Both the position numbers and the translations under genes were made by a program. Of a stretch of DNA of 64,000 nucleotides, positions 61,876 through 64,000 are shown piece by piece. Where the stretch lies: contig NZ_JAVAMP010000002.1 of NCBI RefSeq assembly GCF_030730905.1, positions 248,001 through 312,000 of the forward strand, read 5' to 3'. Positions within the stretch are counted from its first letter, which is position 1. The number at the start of each line of letters is the position of its first letter. The DNA comes from Chengkuizengella axinellae. Lineage in GTDB: Bacteria; Bacillota; Bacilli; Paenibacillales; KCTC-33759. The notes under the pieces are model-generated. The model saw only the letters and a program-made list of their open reading frames with translations, ran no database searches and was not told where the DNA came from.

Positions 61876-62805
61876 ATGGGTTTTCAAATTGAAGAAAAGT
61901 TTGTTGTCGCTGTAGCTTCAAGTGCACTTTTTGATTTATCTGAATCTGATCGAATATTCCAAGAAAGAGGAGAAGAAGAATATAGGAAATATCAGAGAGA
62001 AAATGAAAGCAATACACTTAACACAGGTGTGGCATATCCTTTAGTAAGACGACTATTAGGACTGAATGGAATGACCCCTGAGGAACAGCCAGTTGAAGTA
62101 GTACTTCTTTCTCGTAATGACCCAGATACGGGGTTAAGAGTGTTTAAATCTATCGAACATTATGATCTATCTATTTCTAGAGCTGCTTTTGTAAAAGGGA
62201 GCAATCCGTTTATTTATATGGACGCTTTTAATGCCTCATTATTTTTATCAGCTAATCCCAATGATGTTCATCAAGCTGTACAAAAAGGACTCCCTGCGGG
62301 ACAAGTTTTTCCAACAGAATTTAAAGATAATGATGAAGAAGAGGTGCTCAGAATTGCTTTTGATTTTGATGGGATTTTAGCAGATGACTCTGCAGAAGCG
62401 GTATATCAAGAGGGTGCCATTGAATTATTTCATAAACACGAGAAGCAGAAAGCAGAAGAACCTCTTCCACCTGGACCTTTAATGAAATTTTTGAAAGGTT
62501 TATCTACTTTGCAAAAGATAGAAATAGCGAAGAAGGAATCTGATGAAAATTATAAGCCTCGAATAAGAATTGGGATCGTAACGGCAAGGAATGCACCTGC
62601 ACATGAGAGGGTGATTTCTACACTGAGAAATTGGGGAATTCAAGTTGATGAAGCCTTTTTTTTAGGTGGGATTAACAAGGAACGAGTGCTAAAGGTGTTT
62701 AAACCCCACATATTTTTTGACGACCAGTTAGGTCACATTGAAGGAGTAGCCAGGACAACTCCGTCAGTGCATGTACCTTTTGGAGTTGCCAACAAAGAGA
62801 AATAA
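61876..62805 (+). CDS. 5'-nucleotidase (cytosolic NT5C1-like family)
   Basis: 309 residues from the ATG after GAGGTAGG; a GTG at 61870 is too close. KFVVAVASSALFDLSESDRIF, RNDPDTGLRVFKSI, FVKGSNPFIYMDAFNASLFLS, then a HAD-type aspartate motif IAFDFDGILADDSAEAVY and IGIVTARNAPAHERVISTL. Dephosphorylates nucleoside monophosphates. With MazG-like and Nudix-like genes in front it suggests nucleotide-pool upkeep. Confidence 0.87.
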   Translation: MGFQIEEKFVVAVASSALFDLSESDRIFQERGEEEYRKYQRENESNTLNTGVAYPLVRRLLGLNGMTPEEQPVEVVLLSRNDPDTGLRVFKSIEHYDLSISRAAFVKGSNPFIYMDAFNASLFLSANPNDVHQAVQKGLPAGQVFPTEFKDNDEEEVLRIAFDFDGILADDSAEAVYQEGAIELFHKHEKQKAEEPLPPGPLMKFLKGLSTLQKIEIAKKESDENYKPRIRIGIVTARNAPAHERVISTLRNWGIQVDEAFFLGGINKERVLKVFKPHIFFDDQLGHIEGVARTTPSVHVPFGVANKEK

Positions 62806-62922
62806 AAACTTAGTTGTAAGGATTGTCAATTCGTTATTAATTTTTGGAAACTGAAATTATTCTCCAACGTAAGTAATAAGTATAAGAAGTTATATATTTT
62901 TATTTTTAAGGAGAGATAGTCA

Positions 62923-64000
62923 ATGATTCCATTCAAGGAACCGGATGTCGAGCAGTTTTTCCGCACATTTGGCATTCAGCAATTTAAAGTAAGTCCAGAT
63001 GAATCACAATGTATATTTAGCACAAACATTAGTGGTAAATTCAATCTTTGGGCAATGGATTTGCCAAATATGTATCCTTATCCTTTAACCTTCATAGATC
63101 AAACCTGTCATGGTATTTCCTATGATAAACAAGATCGATTTATCATTGCCTCTTTTGACCAAGATGGAGATGAAAATCCTCAAATTTATGCACTGCCAAC
63201 CGCAGGTGGAGATTTAAAACCTATTCGTCTTCAAGAAGGAAAACAGCATGTGCAGTTTTTACTATCCAACAATGGATCAAAGTTATTCTATACCTCCAAC
63301 AAGGATAATCCTCAGTTTTTAAATACTTATGTTTATGATTTACAGTCTGAAGAAGAAGCTATGCTGCATCAAGGTAAAAAAGCAGCTACATATTTAATCG
63401 ATAAAAGCCCAGAAGAACAAAGCTTCGCATTTTTAGAATTTACTACGAATACAAATTCAAGAGTTTTTATTAAGATGGATGAGGAAGTCATTCATATTAC
63501 ATCTCCCGAAGAGAAAGATCATACATATACGGACTTGTTATTTGCCAGCGAAGATGAAATTTATTTTACTTCTAATATAGGGTCTGAATTCCATCATTTA
63601 TCTCGGTTTGATTTAAAAACGAGAAAAATTACAAAGGAATTGGAAGTAGAAGGGGAAGAGTTTATAACCTTAAAACTAGATAACAACCATAGTTGTCTCT
63701 ATATCGTAAGTAAAAAAGGGGTAGTAGATCTTTTATATCAATTTGACCTGTCGTCAAAGGAACTCACCCAAATAGAAGTTCCAGTTTCTATTATTAAACA
63801 ATTGGAAGTAGCTGAGTCAGGAAATGTTTATATTATGGGTCAAACTGCAACAAAACCCATGAACATTTATAAGGTTGATCATAATCAAGCAGAGTGGAGC
63901 TGTTTAACGAATTTAAGTGTTCCGGGCGTATCAGAACAAATGATGAGTGAACCAGAGGTGTTTAGATATCCATCCTTTGATGGATTGGACATCGAAGCTT
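62923..64000 (+). CDS. S9 family peptidase (prolyl oligopeptidase-like), 3' end outside window
   Basis: Open from the ATG at 62923 (AAGGAGA upstream) to the window end, about 359 codons without a stop. The visible part is the N-terminal beta-propeller, with repeated strands such as VSPDESQCIFSTNISGKFNL, DKQDRFIIASFDQDGDENPQ, LSNNGSKLFYTSNKDNPQ. It breaks off at YPSFDGLDIEA, the usual junction to the alpha/beta-hydrolase domain, so the catalytic Ser-Asp-His lie to the right and cannot be checked. Confidence 0.85.
   Translation, partial: MIPFKEPDVEQFFRTFGIQQFKVSPDESQCIFSTNISGKFNLWAMDLPNMYPYPLTFIDQTCHGISYDKQDRFIIASFDQDGDENPQIYALPTAGGDLKPIRLQEGKQHVQFLLSNNGSKLFYTSNKDNPQFLNTYVYDLQSEEEAMLHQGKKAATYLIDKSPEEQSFAFLEFTTNTNSRVFIKMDEEVIHITSPEEKDHTYTDLLFASEDEIYFTSNIGSEFHHLSRFDLKTRKITKELEVEGEEFITLKLDNNHSCLYIVSKKGVVDLLYQFDLSSKELTQIEVPVSIIKQLEVAESGNVYIMGQTATKPMNIYKVDHNQAEWSCLTNLSVPGVSEQMMSEPEVFRYPSFDGLDIEA

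Overview
This window comes from a low-GC, Gram-positive, endospore-forming bacterium of the order Bacillales. Gene order and product types (sporulation protein YpjB, bacillithiol genes, DnaD, an SLH-domain surface protein, a Rieske/b/c complex of bacillus type) point to a Paenibacillaceae-like lineage; the species cannot be named from the sequence. Almost everything reads rightward; only five genes read leftward. I saw no rRNA, tRNA, insertion sequence, prophage or CRISPR array.

Region 1 (1-14.6 kb) is the aromatic amino acid supraoperon known from Bacillus subtilis: hepT (cut by the window edge), ndk, cheR, a small HTH-like gene, aroC, aroB, aroH, trpEDCFBA, hisC and tyrA. Many of its genes overlap by a few bases. 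A promoter at the end of aroH is followed by a leader of regularly spaced GAG/TAG triplets and an intrinsic terminator before trpE, which is what a TRAP-controlled attenuator looks like. aroA (EPSP synthase), next in B. subtilis, is not here.

Region 2 (14.6-25.1 kb) opens with a candidate small RNA, then an ECF sigma factor with a zinc-finger anti-sigma factor, a histidine phosphatase, an SAP-like unknown, an IDEAL-only relic of ypiB, ypiF, the menaquinol:cytochrome c reductase operon qcrABC, ypjA, ypjB and a leftward YitT-family gene.

Region 3 (25.2-41.4 kb) is the conserved cluster ypjD-like, TPR gene, dapB, mgsA, bshB1, bshA, cca, birA, panB, panC, panD, TPR gene, dinG, then rex, a CPBP protease, an MtaD-like deaminase and a ypmB-like gene. 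Lysine/cell-wall precursor, methylglyoxal, bacillithiol, tRNA maturation, biotin and pantothenate functions sit together.

Region 4 (41.6-52.5 kb) is accessory material between ypmB and asnS: a membrane protein paired with a miniature FtsH-like protease, a DUF2019-like protein, a PepSY/SLH surface protein, a possible CdiI-type immunity protein, a nested inverted-repeat element, a lipoprotein, psuK-psuG, and hbd translationally overlapping ackA.

Region 5 (52.5-64 kb) holds asnS, dnaD, a broken VOC gene, a three-repeat protein behind a possible sporulation promoter, a leftward group (secreted protein, TIM-barrel isomerase, APH-like kinase), a sigma factor followed by two VOC genes, a MazG-like, a degenerate Nudix-like and a 5'-nucleotidase gene, and the start of an S9 peptidase that runs off the right edge. 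A short hairpin motif beginning GACRACWTCTCCGA recurs between genes on the + strand.
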